Below, piece after piece: positions 47,995-59,073 of a stretch of DNA of 64,000 nt. This DNA is from Coprinellus micaceus (Eukaryota; Basidiomycota; Agaricomycetes; Agaricales; Psathyrellaceae), in NCBI GenBank assembly GCA_951394405.1, contig OX596335.1:4464001-4528000 (forward strand). Reading direction: 5' to 3'. The notes beneath the pieces are model-generated. The model made no database searches. It was given only the letters and a program-made list of their open reading frames with translations, and was not told the origin of the DNA. The position numbers and the translations under genes were made by a program. How positions within the stretch are numbered: position 1 is the first letter of the stretch; the number at the start of each line of letters is the position of its first letter.

Positions 47995-49712
47995 TTACAA
48001 CTTATACATGGCACGAGCGAATCGGAATCCTGAAGCGGCCGAGCCACCCGCAGAAGTGGTCTGGGAAGAGGTGGTCTGGGACTCAGACGACGACGAGGTC
48101 GATGAGGACTGCTCAGTCGAGGTCGAAGAAGCGCCTCCGCCACCAGCGCCGCCACTGCCCGACGAGGTCTGACTTGCGCTACCGGATGATGTCTGGCTGG
48201 CCGAGCCAGTGAAGGCACCACCTCCACCAAGGATCGCAGTGTCGGAGGCGGTTTCGGTCGCGACAGAGCTAGCAGAAGCGAAGGCCGAAGAAGCAGCGGA
48301 CGGACTCGAGGCCTCGTTGATGAGGAACTGGTCGATAAGGTGGATCACGCCGTTCTGGACCAACACATCGGGGCGCACGATTTGAGCGCTCGAGCCGTTG
48401 CCGTTGCTCACGAAGAGGCCGGTGTTGTTCTGGGAGATGGTGAAGGGCTCGCCAGCAGCACTGATGATTGTACCATTTCCATCTCCACCAGAAGACGCGT
48501 TTTGAGCCTGCTGGATAAGGGTGGGGGAGTAGATGGTGGAACCGTTGACGAAGTGGTTCTGGAGCAAGGTGGTAACCGCCGACTGGTTGTTCTGCAAGTT
48601 CTGGAGGGTGTTGTTGAACTCGGACGTGAAGGCGTCGGCATTGGGAGCGAAGAAGGTGAATCCTTGAACGTTGCTGAGCACCTGGAGCGAGCTGGCATTT
48701 CCACCACCATCAGTGCCGTACGGGAGCTGCGTCTGGTTGAGCAAGACGAGGAGCGGTAGGTCGTTGACAGCAGTGAGGGCGGTGGAGACGTTGCCAGGGG
48801 GCGTCAAAACCTGGTCGATGTTTGCAACCTGGACGTTGCGGAATTGAGTCGAGTTACCGACGGTCACATTCATCCTGTGGGCGAGAGTTGAGAAGAGGAA
48901 GAACAGGGCGAGTGCTGGTGGGACGTACGGTTGGTTCAAGATCTGCAACTGACCCTGGTTGTTGGTCCAGGCAAGCACCTGGCTCTTGTTGCCCTCAAGG
49001 GAAACAAAGTCGGTGTCATTGAGCAAGGTACGCCCGATAAAGTCGCTCCCCGCTCCAGTCCCGTTCCCGCTACCACCGGTGCCGTTCGACGACTGGAGGA
49101 AGTGGGGAGAGAAGAAGAACTTGCCCAGTCGATAGGCTGAGGCTGTCGGTGAGGACGACGACTGAGTCGTCGAAGAACCGCCGCCACCGCCACCGCTCTG
49201 AGACGACGACGACGATGACTGGGATGCGCTGCTGGACTGGGTCGAGCTCGACTGGCTCTGCATGGACGACGATCCGCCACCTCCACCAGCACCACCACCC
49301 GACCTCGAAGAGTTCGTGGCGAGGACGTTACCATTGACAATGTGATACGACAGGTAACTGGTGAGGGTGTCGGTGTCGTTAGGGAGAGGGGGATTGGCCG
49401 ACTGGACTACAGGAAGGTGTCAGACACGAGATCGAGGACGAGAGAGCGTTGGGACTCACAAGCCTGGTTGCTCGGGGCGAACACCGTCCACTGGCCGCTG
49501 GACAACTGGCTGATCCACTGCCTTCCACGATCGGTCGCGTTGGCTTGCTGAAGCGCGCTCGACAGGGAGGTGTACCCAGTACCGTTGAGGAAGGTGAGGT
49601 AGTCGCTGAAGAAACTACCTGTGTCGTTGCCACCGTTCTGCTGCGCCTTGAGGGCGGGCAGACCGGAGACGAGGGAGAGGGCAAGAGAGAGTCGGGCGGC
49701 GCTGAAATACAT
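47995..49712 (-). CDS. Secreted fasciclin (FAS1) domain protein (536 aa)
   Basis: Exons (minus strand): 49712-49460, 49406-48929, 48874-47995. The N-terminus MYFSAARLSLALSLVSGLPA is a signal peptide. FAS1 domain 1 runs from ~residue 30 (GYTSLSSALQQANATDR; WTVFAPSNQAF; SYHIVNG) to IDQVLTPPG. It is interrupted by a long Ser/Gly/Gln-rich insert between the YHIVNG and RTLLND blocks. Domain 2 has FTFFAPNADAF and QNGVIHLIDQFL. Many N-glycosylation sequons occur. The C-terminal ~100 residues are Ser/Thr/Gly-rich and end in RFARAMYKL, which is not a typical hydrophobic GPI signal. FAS1 proteins act at the cell surface in adhesion. The exact ligand is unknown. Confidence 0.92.
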
Positions 49713-50298
49713 AGTGTAATAAAGCGATGCGTTGGGGGATGGAATAAATTAGGGATGAAGATGAAGTAAGAGGGAAGGGGGAGAACGAACTGAGAAACCC
49801 TTCATGGTGGGTTTATATACCAAGCGTGTCTGAGGCGACCTGACTCAAACCTCCTGTCGAGTGTCTGAGTCTTAGCAAGCGCAGTAGCCAAGACCTGCCG
49901 TGCGCGGAGCGAGGAGAGGGAAGTGAAACCAGTGTTACACTGACGAAATGATCGAGTCAGTGGTTGAGAGAGTGCACGAGAAAGTGGGTGGTGTCGAGGG
50001 CCATGTATCACCCTCAGGATTTATGACAAGAGTCAAGTTGTCCTGGAAAAACGCTCTAATCAGCCAAGGACGGCGCAAGTGACGCAGTGAGAGCGTACCT
50101 AAGCCCGAAGATATCCCCAACCAACGCTACTCATGTGCCAAGGAAAGGGATGGTGCTCGAACGCGTAACGTAGTATTAACGGTGGAATGCAACTCCATAC
50201 AACAAACAAATCGTCAACTGCAGAAGTCGAGTCCCGGTGATAATTCGACATGAAGCGAGCGAGTCCCCCAACGAGTCATAAGATCCATCCTCCCGCCT
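49713..50298. other. Upstream region of the fasciclin gene
   Basis: Contains a TATA box at 49812-49819 (minus) and, farther up, the 3' flank of the gene at 50299. No gene is seen. Confidence 0.5.
49812..49819 (-). promoter_or_regulatory. TATA box of fasciclin gene
   Basis: TATATAAA on the minus strand, 99 bases before the ATG at 49712. Confidence 0.55.
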
Positions 50299-51090
50299 TT
50301 AAAAGCCATCGAGACAGCTCTCCGAAGCGAAATCACCAGAGTCGGCGAGTGTCGTGAAGCACCGTGAACTTGAAAGCTTCCTCGTCCTTTCACCTGCCGG
50401 CAGGCGATCCTTTTTTATCCTCCTCTTCGGGGAGCCATCGAGGTCCATTGAGTGCTGTTGCTTGACCCGGTGGGCAAGGGAGAAGGGGAGGGCCATGAGT
50501 CCTGCTGCCAGCTGATTGTCGTCTTCGCCAGTGTAAGAATAGGCTTGTCGATCCATCGAAATGCCGCTACGGTAGGGGTACGGGGTCGAGCCGCTGGCGC
50601 CTTGCACAGAGACCATGGGGATTTTGGGTGATGCTGGTGGGTTGGGCGATACGCATTGGTCGGAGTCTTCAGACTCGGATGATATGTCGGCGACCAATGC
50701 GGGGGTAGAGGGAATGTCGTAATGTTCGTGAGAAGCCTGGAGCAGCACCGATTGCCGTTCGTCCACCACCCATGCCTGCAGCGAGGCCATCGTCTCCGGT
50801 CGTTTGGGGTAGAAGTAGCTCTCGATTGGGCTGACAGCTAGCGGTGGCGATGCATCCTGCGAGCTAAAAGTGCGGTCCCCTCGTTCGGGCATGGCGCAAG
50901 AATTGGGGGAGACTCGGATAGGGGCACGGTCGTAGACATTAGGGGAGTGTGTGAGGGCTGTCGAGGTGAGGATGGGGGTGGGCGGGAAGTGGACGTGGGG
51001 CGAATCCAACAGCGTAGAAGACGATGCGAACGGGAGTGGGGCTGAACATGCTCGCTCGTCCGCGTAGGTCTTTAAAGCTGGTCGTAGCAT
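50299..51090 (-). CDS. Unknown protein G with DRAPI motif (263 aa)
   Basis: Single exon. The protein is Ser/Pro-rich and probably disordered. Its N-terminal third matches the next gene upstream (H): HVHFPPTP against HVQFMASP, and above all VYDRAPIRVSPNSCAMPERG against TYDRAPIKVSPNPLELPGRG. Later there are a Ser/Glu/Asp stretch (DISSESEDSDQC), SP and SPK sites and a basic patch (SPKRRIKKDRLPAGERTRK). No known domain is seen. The pair are probably diverged tandem duplicates. The DRAPI block looks like the functional core, perhaps a short binding or phosphorylation motif; this is inference. The start ATG 51090 aligns with the ILRRPA region of H. Confidence 0.75.
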   Translation of the reverse strand: MLRPALKTYADERACSAPLPFASSSTLLDSPHVHFPPTPILTSTALTHSPNVYDRAPIRVSPNSCAMPERGDRTFSSQDASPPLAVSPIESYFYPKRPETMASLQAWVVDERQSVLLQASHEHYDIPSTPALVADISSESEDSDQCVSPNPPASPKIPMVSVQGASGSTPYPYRSGISMDRQAYSYTGEDDNQLAAGLMALPFSLAHRVKQQHSMDLDGSPKRRIKKDRLPAGERTRKLSSSRCFTTLADSGDFASESCLDGF

Positions 51091-52238
51091 GGAATTCTAT
51101 GTGGGGACTCTGAAGCCAAAAAGCTGGTCAGCCATCCTGTTGAACGCGTTGGCGCGTCGATTTGAATGATTTGTATACCTAGTTGTTAGCTGTAATGAAC
51201 AGCTGGCCGCGAGTGCGAAGCCACCGAAGAGACAAGGCGGCTGGCAGGCGCAAGCCAGGCCAGATAACAAGGGGGATGATTTTGCTGATGATGGAAGGGG
51301 GAGAACAGGACGCGTCCAGGGCCCGCTTATATTTGTGTGGAGCTGGCAGGAATATTCAAAAGGAAACTCGGCCACACACTGGTAAAATTGGTCCGACTCC
51401 GCGTTCCGCGTCGTTGGCCATTGCGTATGCGAGCGATAATCAACTAGCTCCGCGAGTCTGCATTCCAGTCCATTCCACGAAAATACTCTGATTGCCTGGC
51501 CAACGAAAATGACTTCATGCTCCGGACATGCTTCAGGCTTCTCATAGCAAATTTCCAGGAGAAATCTAAGGCCGTTCAAGTGCTCACCTTCGTCGCAAAC
51601 CAGGGCGCTGGGGTTCAACGATCAGGATCATCGATCCGGACGCTTAGTGTGGGGGCAACGTGCCTCACCTGGGCCCGCCTCCAGGCGGATGCGGTGGCCT
51701 TGAGGCGCGCCAGGTGCCCATGGCAATGTCATACGACATTTTTATGCAGTTAAGCCATCCTGACTGCATGGATTACATGAAAGAAGACGAGAAAGTGCCA
51801 GAAATTGCGCCTCGAGGCTCAGAGAAAGCATACGGTGGAAGGGGATGGCAAGGAGGACATCGTGGTCATGGGTCAACCGGGAACCGGTGCTCGGCACGAG
51901 CCGACTGACTGCGATCAACCAGGCCTCAAGCCCCTGACAAAGGGGATGGGATGTCTGGGCGTTTGGGCTCCTTTCTCTTGGTTGTACTCAAGACTTACGA
52001 GCGGGTATCAGGTTGGAGAGAAAGGGTATCATTGCGTTTGGTATGAGTTGACAGCAACAAAGCGACCCGAGACTGGTGGGGGGACCAATACGACCGAAAT
52101 TAGGGTGACCGTGCACCAGAGTTCAATTATTTCTAACAACACCTGTGCTTGCCAAACCCAACAAAAACACTATACCATACCAAGGACGACCAGCATCCCG
52201 GTATCTAAATGTCCAAACCGAAGAACAAGCGCCGTCCA
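51091..52238. other. Spacer between paired genes G and H
   Basis: The upstream region of G. A 173-codon frame at 51097-51618 (-) is open here but ends just before the G start, has no motif and no match in H. I take it for leader or chance. The remainder near 52.0-52.2 kb is the 3' flank of H. Confidence 0.45.
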
Positions 52239-53471
52239 TCACGCAGCCATGGCGGCGGGAGCAGGGTACGCAATGGTGGGATCCGACTGCGCCATAGTCA
52301 AAGCAGCAGCGAAAGAGGGGAAGGAAGCGAAAGGATCGTTGGGCGAGGGAGAGGCGATGTTCGACCTCTTGACTCGAGCAAACGCGACCTTACCGGGGCT
52401 CATGAGCGCGCTTCGCAGCAAAGTCTCACGAGCAGCCGGTTGCTTCGGGGCACTGGGCGTCCACACTCCACCATCCTGGGTTCCGAAGATCAAGGCGGGA
52501 CCAGGGGACTGGACATGGGGAGCAGGCGACTTGAGGTTGACCTCCTCCATATCCATGGCCGACTCCGGGTACTCCAACGCGGTTACCATGGGCGTCTCCT
52601 GCAAGGAAACCGCATTCCAAAACGCGTCACTCAGGGCAGTCGCATCGTCCTGAGGACTGATGGCGAGTGGTGCAGGTCTATGAGAGCGTTGCAGCCCGGC
52701 GGTGAGGGGAGTCTTGACAGGGGTCTTAAGGGGGGTCCTGAAAGACTGTTGCAGGGGCGACGGGATGGAAGGGATGTTGCTCGGGAGACGTGGTGCCTTT
52801 CTGGGGGCTGTGCTCGCCGCTGTAGGCCTACTTGAGAGGTCGACGGTCGAATCGGACATGCGGCGTGCCTTCACTCCATCTTGGGAACCCTCAACCTCAG
52901 AGGGGATTGTGGCTGAAGGGTACGGGGAGCGAGGGTACCCTGAGATCGATGCTTTCAAGTCCCTTGCGGGCCGTGCGGGTGATGCGGCGAAACTTGCAAA
53001 CCGAACCTGCTGGGTGGCGTCAACAACCTTGGGTGATCTTGGGTCCTCAAAGTCGGTGATGGCAGGCGATGCACACTGCTGAGCGTGAATTGAATCGAGT
53101 CGCTTCTGAACAGCAGCCTTGGGCTTAGGCGGGTCGGCAAGCTTGAAGTGTTCCAAACACGGCGAGTAGTAACGGTCGCCGCGTCCAGGCAGTTCCAGGG
53201 GGTTGGGAGAAACCTTGATGGGCGCTCTGTCGTAGGTGTCGGACGAGTGGGTCGAAAACGTGGCCACGAGCTGGGGAGAGGCCATAAACTGCACATGTGG
53301 CGACTTCATCGACGGGGCCAACACCGAGAAAGAGGCGAAGACCGGCTGGGTGGTCGGGGACATGGGGAGAGCGGCTGGGCGCCTAAGGATGGACCGAGGG
53401 TTCATGGGTCGCTTCACAAAGGCCCGCGCGACGGGGGACGTGACGGTGTTCTTGAGCATGGCTTGGGACAT
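52239..53471 (-). CDS. Unknown protein H with DRAPI motif (410 aa)
   Basis: Single exon from ATG 53471 (MSQAMLKNTVTSPVARAFVK). Basic, Ser/Pro/Ala-rich and probably disordered. It shares with G the order ILRRPA.. / PHVQF.. / TYDRAPIKVSPN.. / GRGDRYYSP. Distinct features are TP-rich segments (PLQQSFRTPLKTPVKTPLTA) that look like proline-directed kinase sites, and a conserved-looking DAFWNAVSLQETPMVTALEY. No recognised domain. The long version may be the ancestral form of the pair, with G shortened; that is inference. Confidence 0.78.
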   Translation of the reverse strand: MSQAMLKNTVTSPVARAFVKRPMNPRSILRRPAALPMSPTTQPVFASFSVLAPSMKSPHVQFMASPQLVATFSTHSSDTYDRAPIKVSPNPLELPGRGDRYYSPCLEHFKLADPPKPKAAVQKRLDSIHAQQCASPAITDFEDPRSPKVVDATQQVRFASFAASPARPARDLKASISGYPRSPYPSATIPSEVEGSQDGVKARRMSDSTVDLSSRPTAASTAPRKAPRLPSNIPSIPSPLQQSFRTPLKTPVKTPLTAGLQRSHRPAPLAISPQDDATALSDAFWNAVSLQETPMVTALEYPESAMDMEEVNLKSPAPHVQSPGPALIFGTQDGGVWTPSAPKQPAARETLLRSALMSPGKVAFARVKRSNIASPSPNDPFASFPSFAAALTMAQSDPTIAYPAPAAMAA

Positions 53472-55081
53472 TCTGCCAGAGAAGTCGATGGTAATGATAT
53501 AATGAGTTTTGAAGGGTTAAAGCAAGCGATGTCTTGACCAGCAAGGCAAAGCAGGCTGGGGACATTGTCAGTAGGTTCAACATTAACGATGAGGAGGGCG
53601 ACGCGTACGTTGCAAATGTGAAAGGTCGTTAGAGGTGGTGACACACCAAAGGCGTGGGGTGGTTGATCTGTCTAACCGCCTTTTATATCTGTATCAAGGA
53701 GTTACTATGCGGAGATAGAAAGCACAGCGTTCACTCATATCACACGCGTGGTCTCTTGACGATGTGGACATCTACAGATCTCCGCACAAACCTGACCTGA
53801 AATGAGGTCGGGTGCAGGAGCCGCTACAGCCAGCTACAGCCTCGTTTCCACCTCGAACATTTGAATCGCCGTGACCAGCCTCCAAAGTTGAATGTAGCGC
53901 CCTTCGAGCACCCCGCAACCTCGAGCGAAGGGCGAATTGAGCTCGCAGAACCCCGTGCCTGTAAGTAAGCAGACACGGGTGCAAACAAGTCCATTCTTGA
54001 AGGGGTGTTGGCGCCCGGCAGGAGTGGGCGCTTCGACAGCGCCCAAACCGCTGTGAAGTGATCGACATGATTCTGATGCTCCCTTCGGTTTGCTTTCATC
54101 CGCCGTTGGAAGAATAGATCCTGACCATTCCAGAACGAGCTATTAGCACAGCGATTCATTTCCCCTCTCTTCCGTCACTTCACTCACCTTCACCACACCG
54201 ACCTTCCACAACCTCTTCGCCTTTCTGGGCCTATATTTACATTGTGATTCCTGATGAGACTCTGCCTCAGTACCCCGAGCCATGTGAGGGTCGGTGTCCA
54301 ATGTCGCCGCGGCCACCCTCTGTGCTACCTCAACTCACGGGTTTAATTAATCGAATAACGACAGACTGGCAGCCTGGCATTGAGCTAGTGTTCACGGCCG
54401 TCAGAAAGTGGAAGAAAGCTGGTATGAATCGACAGCAAACCTACCTTTGGGGTAGCTCTTATGACCTACAAAGGTGATACGAATCCAGGACCCAAGGATT
54501 GGTATCAGAGCACCTTGGAAATGGAGCCCCAGCAACTCGTTTCTGAGATAAGAGAGCTGCCCTCCAACAAAGTAGAATTTTTTCAGGGTTTAATGTCTAA
54601 CCGCAGCATCTCAACGACACCCTGGATCTCGCGTTTCAAATGAGAAAGAATCCGAAGAACTGGCGCTATCGCAATGCGCACCTTGTTTCGAGCATCGCAC
54701 CTACAACACGGACGGTTGTAAGGGCGCCAATGGCCGTAATCTCCATCCCCGTGGTAAACAAGCGCGTCCACATACTTGGACTGTAATTCTTTGTCACGGG
54801 TCAGGTTATTACGCCGACTTCGCCGCTGAAGAGCGTTCAGGCGCCCAAGTGCCCAAATAATGTACCAATGCCAAACCTACGGATTCCATAGATAACTGCC
54901 ATTCGCGGCTCATTGTTAAACATATTTCAAGACTTACCGTGATTTCGAGGGAGGGAACAAGGAGACTCCGAGGAGCGGGACTGCTTCGTGTACCGCGTGA
55001 GAATTACTTTCCTAGAATGTCAGCCCCTGAATTCTCTGCTGTAATTTGGCGGACGACCTCGATGTCTACGCAGTCCTAGTC
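53472..55081. other. 1.6 kb divergent spacer between H and the DUF726 gene
   Basis: Holds the promoter side of H, with TATAAAAG on the minus strand at 53680-53687, and the upstream region of the hydrolase gene. Small frames at 53824-54159 (-) and 54244-54477 (+) have no motif; the latter (77 codons, WQPGIELVFTAVRKWKKAG) is the more protein-like but cannot be supported alone. Confidence 0.45.
53680..53687 (-). promoter_or_regulatory. Possible TATA box of gene H
   Basis: TATAAAAG on the minus strand, about 210 bases before the ATG at 53471. This implies a leader of ~180 bases. Confidence 0.4.
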
Positions 55082-58000
55082 ATGGCTCCTGCCGCGATAG
55101 CGCCACCACAGAAGAACGTCTTCGATGACCTAGAAGACGAGGAAGGATGGCAAGATATGCCAATTATCCGAGAGGATACCTCAAACTGCGACCTCGACGA
55201 AGAAGACCGGAAACGGTACCGCTATCAGACGTCAGCGACGGGGAAGACGGCGGCGAACGCTACTGGCGCCCTCATCGACTTTGACGACGAAGGAAACGAG
55301 TGGAGAGCCAAGGCAGAGCAGAACGAGAGCGACTACACCAGGCTGCGCGTCCGGGAGGAGGATGAGGTCGACGAGGTACACCTGCGGACCAAGTACCTCT
55401 TCGACGAGGACAAGGCCATGACGCCCCTCAGCCAGATGCAGCAGACCAAGAACCTGCTGACCGAGGCCCAGAGGATTGCGTACGTCGGGGTGTGTGCCCT
55501 GACCAGCCGGGAGATGGTCCAGACACTCAACGCATCGAAGCGGAAGGAGCTCAAGGAGGCCGCGAAGAGCATGGATCTCTGGATGCTCAAGATTATGGGG
55601 AGACTGTACTACCACATGGAATTGGAGACGCAGGGTGTGTATATTTCTTGGTATATGTGACCGATCTAATGCAAAGGATAGAGCAGAAGATGATTCAGAG
55701 CCTGGCGGAGCATGGTGTGCTCCCCGAGGACCTCGTACCGGCGCTGATGACTACTCACACCGTTGCCAACCCCGAGTACGATCCAGAGGAGGCACGGAGA
55801 CTGGAAGAGGAGCGGGGAGACGACGAGACGCTGGTAGACGAGCCAATATCGACCAAGCCGCAGGACGACAGCGAGGAGGAGGAGGAGGAGGCCGAGGATG
55901 TCACGGAGGACAGAGCCAAGACCCCAACACCACAATCTCCCAACCCCGTCGAGGACGCGAAAGTGACGGTCGAGCCCGGGACGTCTGGCACCCTCTCACA
56001 GCCGAGCCACACCGTACCCAAGCTGCTCAAAGAGAGTGACACGGCGGCGATCCCTGGAGTGTCGACGTCGCTCTCCGCAGCAGACAAGGACGTGACTCTG
56101 GACATCCGATGGACGGTGCTGTGCGATCTCTTCCTCATCCTCATCGCGGACAGCGTCTACGACGCGCGATCTCGAGTCCTCCTGGAGAACGTGGCACTGA
56201 AGCTCGGGCTAGGATGGCTGGACGTGGTCAAGTTCGAGAGTCGTGTGACGGAGGCGCTCGAGATCCAGGAGGACGTGGAGACGCTGGAGCAGCAGGAGAT
56301 CGTGGAGGGCGCGAGGAAGGCGGGTCGCAAACGGCGGTACATGATGCTCGGGCTGGCGACCATCGGTGGTGGGCTGGTTATCGGTCTCTCGGCAGGTCTG
56401 CTTGCACCTGTCATTGGCCTGGGTCTGGCTGGTGCACTCGGCACGGTGGGGATCTCAGGGGCGGGCACTTTCCTCGCTGGGACGGCGGGCGCAGCCGTCA
56501 TCACCACCGGGGGTGTCCTGACTGGGTCGAGTATCGCTGTTCGCGGCATGGCCAAGCGTACGCAGCAGGTCGCGACGTTCGACATCCTCCCCCTGCACAA
56601 CAACAAGCGCGTTAACTGCATCCTCACGGTTCCGGGGTGAGTTTGCATTTCCTCCTCTTCGACACAGATGCTCATGCCGTGATAATCAGATTCATGACCA
56701 GTATAAACGACGATGTGCGGCTACCGTTCAGCGTGCTTGATCCCATCGTGGGCGATGTGTTCAGTGTGCTTTGGGAACCTGATATGATCAAGGAAACTGG
56801 AGATGCACTGAAGATTCTCACTGGAGAAGTGTTGTCACAGATTGGAATGACCGTCTTGGGAGCAACCGTGATGACAGGTCTCATGTCCGCGCTTCAATGG
56901 CCAATTAGTGCGTTCCTTCGGTAGTTCCGTTACGCCGATCTACTACTAACATAGCCCAGTTCTTACCAAGCTCGGATATCTCATCGACAACCCGTGGAGC
57001 AATGCCCTTGACCGTGCCAAGGCAGCAGGCCGCGTTCTCGCCGACGTCCTGATGCAACGACATCTTGGTGTTAGACCTATCACCCTGGTTGGCTTCTCGC
57101 TAGGCGCTCGTGTCATCTTCTATGCACTTCTAGAGCTTGCTAAGCAGAAACAGTACGGCATTGTCCAGGACGTCTTCCTCATGGGTGCAACCGTTACAGC
57201 ATCGACGTCCGCATGGCTTGAAACCCGTGCTGTAGTGTCAGGGCGATTCGTTAACTGTTACGCAAGGAACGATTGGGTTCTCAACTATCTATTCCGAGCG
57301 ACGTCTGGTGGGATTGGAACTGTCGCAGGGCTGCGTCCAGTCGAGAATATTCCTGGACTCGACAATGTGGACATTACAGACAAGATTGCAGGCCATATGA
57401 GTTATCGGACCTTCATGCCCCTTATTCTTGATCAGCTCGGGTTCCCGGTGTTCTCGGATTATTTCGACGAGCCAGAGGTACGTGCATTTAGTCACCCATC
57501 CCTTTTTCCTCGGATAGGATTACTGATACTCTGCTTAGGAGCCCGATTTCGACGAAGACCGAGTCGTCGTGCGACCAGAGGACGCGAATCAGCAATCGGG
57601 GTGGTTTGGGAAGCGAAACTCCGTCTCGAATCCTGGCTACGTCCAAAGACCACCTGGCGCCGCCCCCTGGGCAGATGCTGGGAAGCAGAACGGTGCCGCG
57701 GCGGGAACTGCTGCCGGAGCCGCTGGCGCTGCTTCAGCATCCGCCGATGATGATGAAGACCTACCACCCCGCATGGAATCTGCAGCCCACCCCGCCTCGG
57801 GCTCAACGGCGACGCTAGCGGTGTCTCCTGAACCCGAGAAGCTCAAGGATTCGCCTGAGCCGTCGTCTGGCCGATCCACACCAACCCCTGAGAATCCCTC
57901 GCAACCAGAGGTACCCCTCACCGCTGGTTTTGATCTGAGAGCACTCAAGAACGCAGTACATGCTGTGGAGAGCAAGGCCGATATGATTAACGAAGGAACG

Positions 58001-58696
58001 AAGTCTGCAGCGAAGACTGCCGCGTTCTCTGTGGCAAGCGCATCGGTGTCCGCCGCTGCAAGCTCCGCCGTCCCTCAACGATCACACTCTACGCCACCCA
58101 CACCACACGACTCACCCTCCTCTAATGGGCGTGCGTCGTCGCTTGACTACGAGCAAAGTACACTGGAGAAGAGGATACCGGCCGCGATCTCCGACATGCG
58201 GGAGAACGTCGGCGCGTTTGGCAGGTCGGTCTCTGAGCGGTACAAACCATCAAGCTTGTCGAACAGCATTGCGTCCTCTTCCTCCTCTTTTTCGTCACCA
58301 TTCGGGTCCTCGACATCTTCCTCATCCTACCCCAACCCGATCCACGGCTCTACTGCCGACATTACTTCCTCGGCGTGGTCTAGCACCGGCCCTTCGCCCT
58401 CCACTTCTTCCTCTTCCTCGAACCCCTTCGCTTCTAACCTTTCCTCATCAACTAGTACCCACGGCTTTAATAACCGGTCGAGTTCAAGTCTATTTGGTGC
58501 TCCTGGGGCCCCTTCTGCATTGAATCCATTCGCCAACCCTACACCGCCAGCTTTGCATATGGATAGCCCGGCGCTGTCGTTTGGGGGCACGGACGGGACG
58601 ATTACGCCCTCGACAGCCACGGTGGATGATCCTTGGGGTGCACCATGGAAGAAGAAGCCTGCAGGGAATTCGTACAATGCCAACCCTTGGTCGTAG
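55082..58696 (+). CDS. DUF726 / TMCO4-like alpha/beta hydrolase (1133 aa)
   Basis: Exons: 55082-55634, 55682-56636, 56690-56907, 56960-57477, 57539-58696; frame closes throughout. The first intron could also be spliced with a nearby alternative pair. Start ATG 55082 (MAPAAIAPPQKNVFDDLEDE). The order is: acidic N-terminus, helical region, acidic low-complexity stretch, then Gly/Ala-rich hydrophobic segments (LGLATIGGGLVIGLSAGLLA; GTFLAGTAGAAVITTGG) that may be membrane-inserted, then the hydrolase fold. The catalytic Ser is in LVGFSLGARV (~residue 620), with likely Asp in NCYARNDWVLNY and His in KIAGHMSYRTF. The family includes human TMCO4 and yeast Mil1 (YFL034W), a Golgi/endosome-associated protein. 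The last ~350 residues are Ser/Pro/Ala-rich, with repeated SSSS runs, and probably disordered. Substrate unknown. Confidence 0.92.
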
Positions 58697-59073
58697 TGAC
58701 CCTTGGGATGCGGTCCTTTCTGCTTGCTTTCGTTGCATATGGTATACGTTTATACATCATCCAGGTTCCTATATATCCTCATGTTTTGGGTCGCCTACTC
58801 ACTCCTTCCTCTCGATTCCTAGATCGTCACTCCCTTGTTTCTCCATACCATTTCTTATTGCTCAGCATTGCTCTCGCACATATTCTATCCATATCAACTA
58901 TTGACTTTGAATGTCATGAGAGGGTAAGGAAGCCCGAACGTGCGCCTCGTCCTGTCACTTCTTTAGCCCCTATCACCGTATTTGCACGAGTTTGGAACCG
59001 ATGCTGCTGCGATGAGATTCTGAGGGACTTGCTCCTCTTTCCAAACGATCACCACGAGAAACCCTTGGGACGG
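58697..59073. other. Upstream region of F-box gene D
   Basis: Holds the 3' flank of the hydrolase gene and the promoter of D. CTTTAGCCCCTATCACCGTA at 58961 resembles a block at the same distance before gene E. Confidence 0.5.

Noticed and set aside
51097..51618. 173-codon minus-strand frame just before gene G
   Set aside because: Its paralogue H has no counterpart, the composition is mixed, and it ends just before the G start; more likely leader sequence.
55635..55681. Alternative splice pair for the first DUF726 intron (donor at GTATAT, acceptor after GCAAAG)
   Set aside because: Also keeps frame, but GTGTGT..ATAG gives a smoother join (ELETQ-EQKMIQSL). Not decisive.
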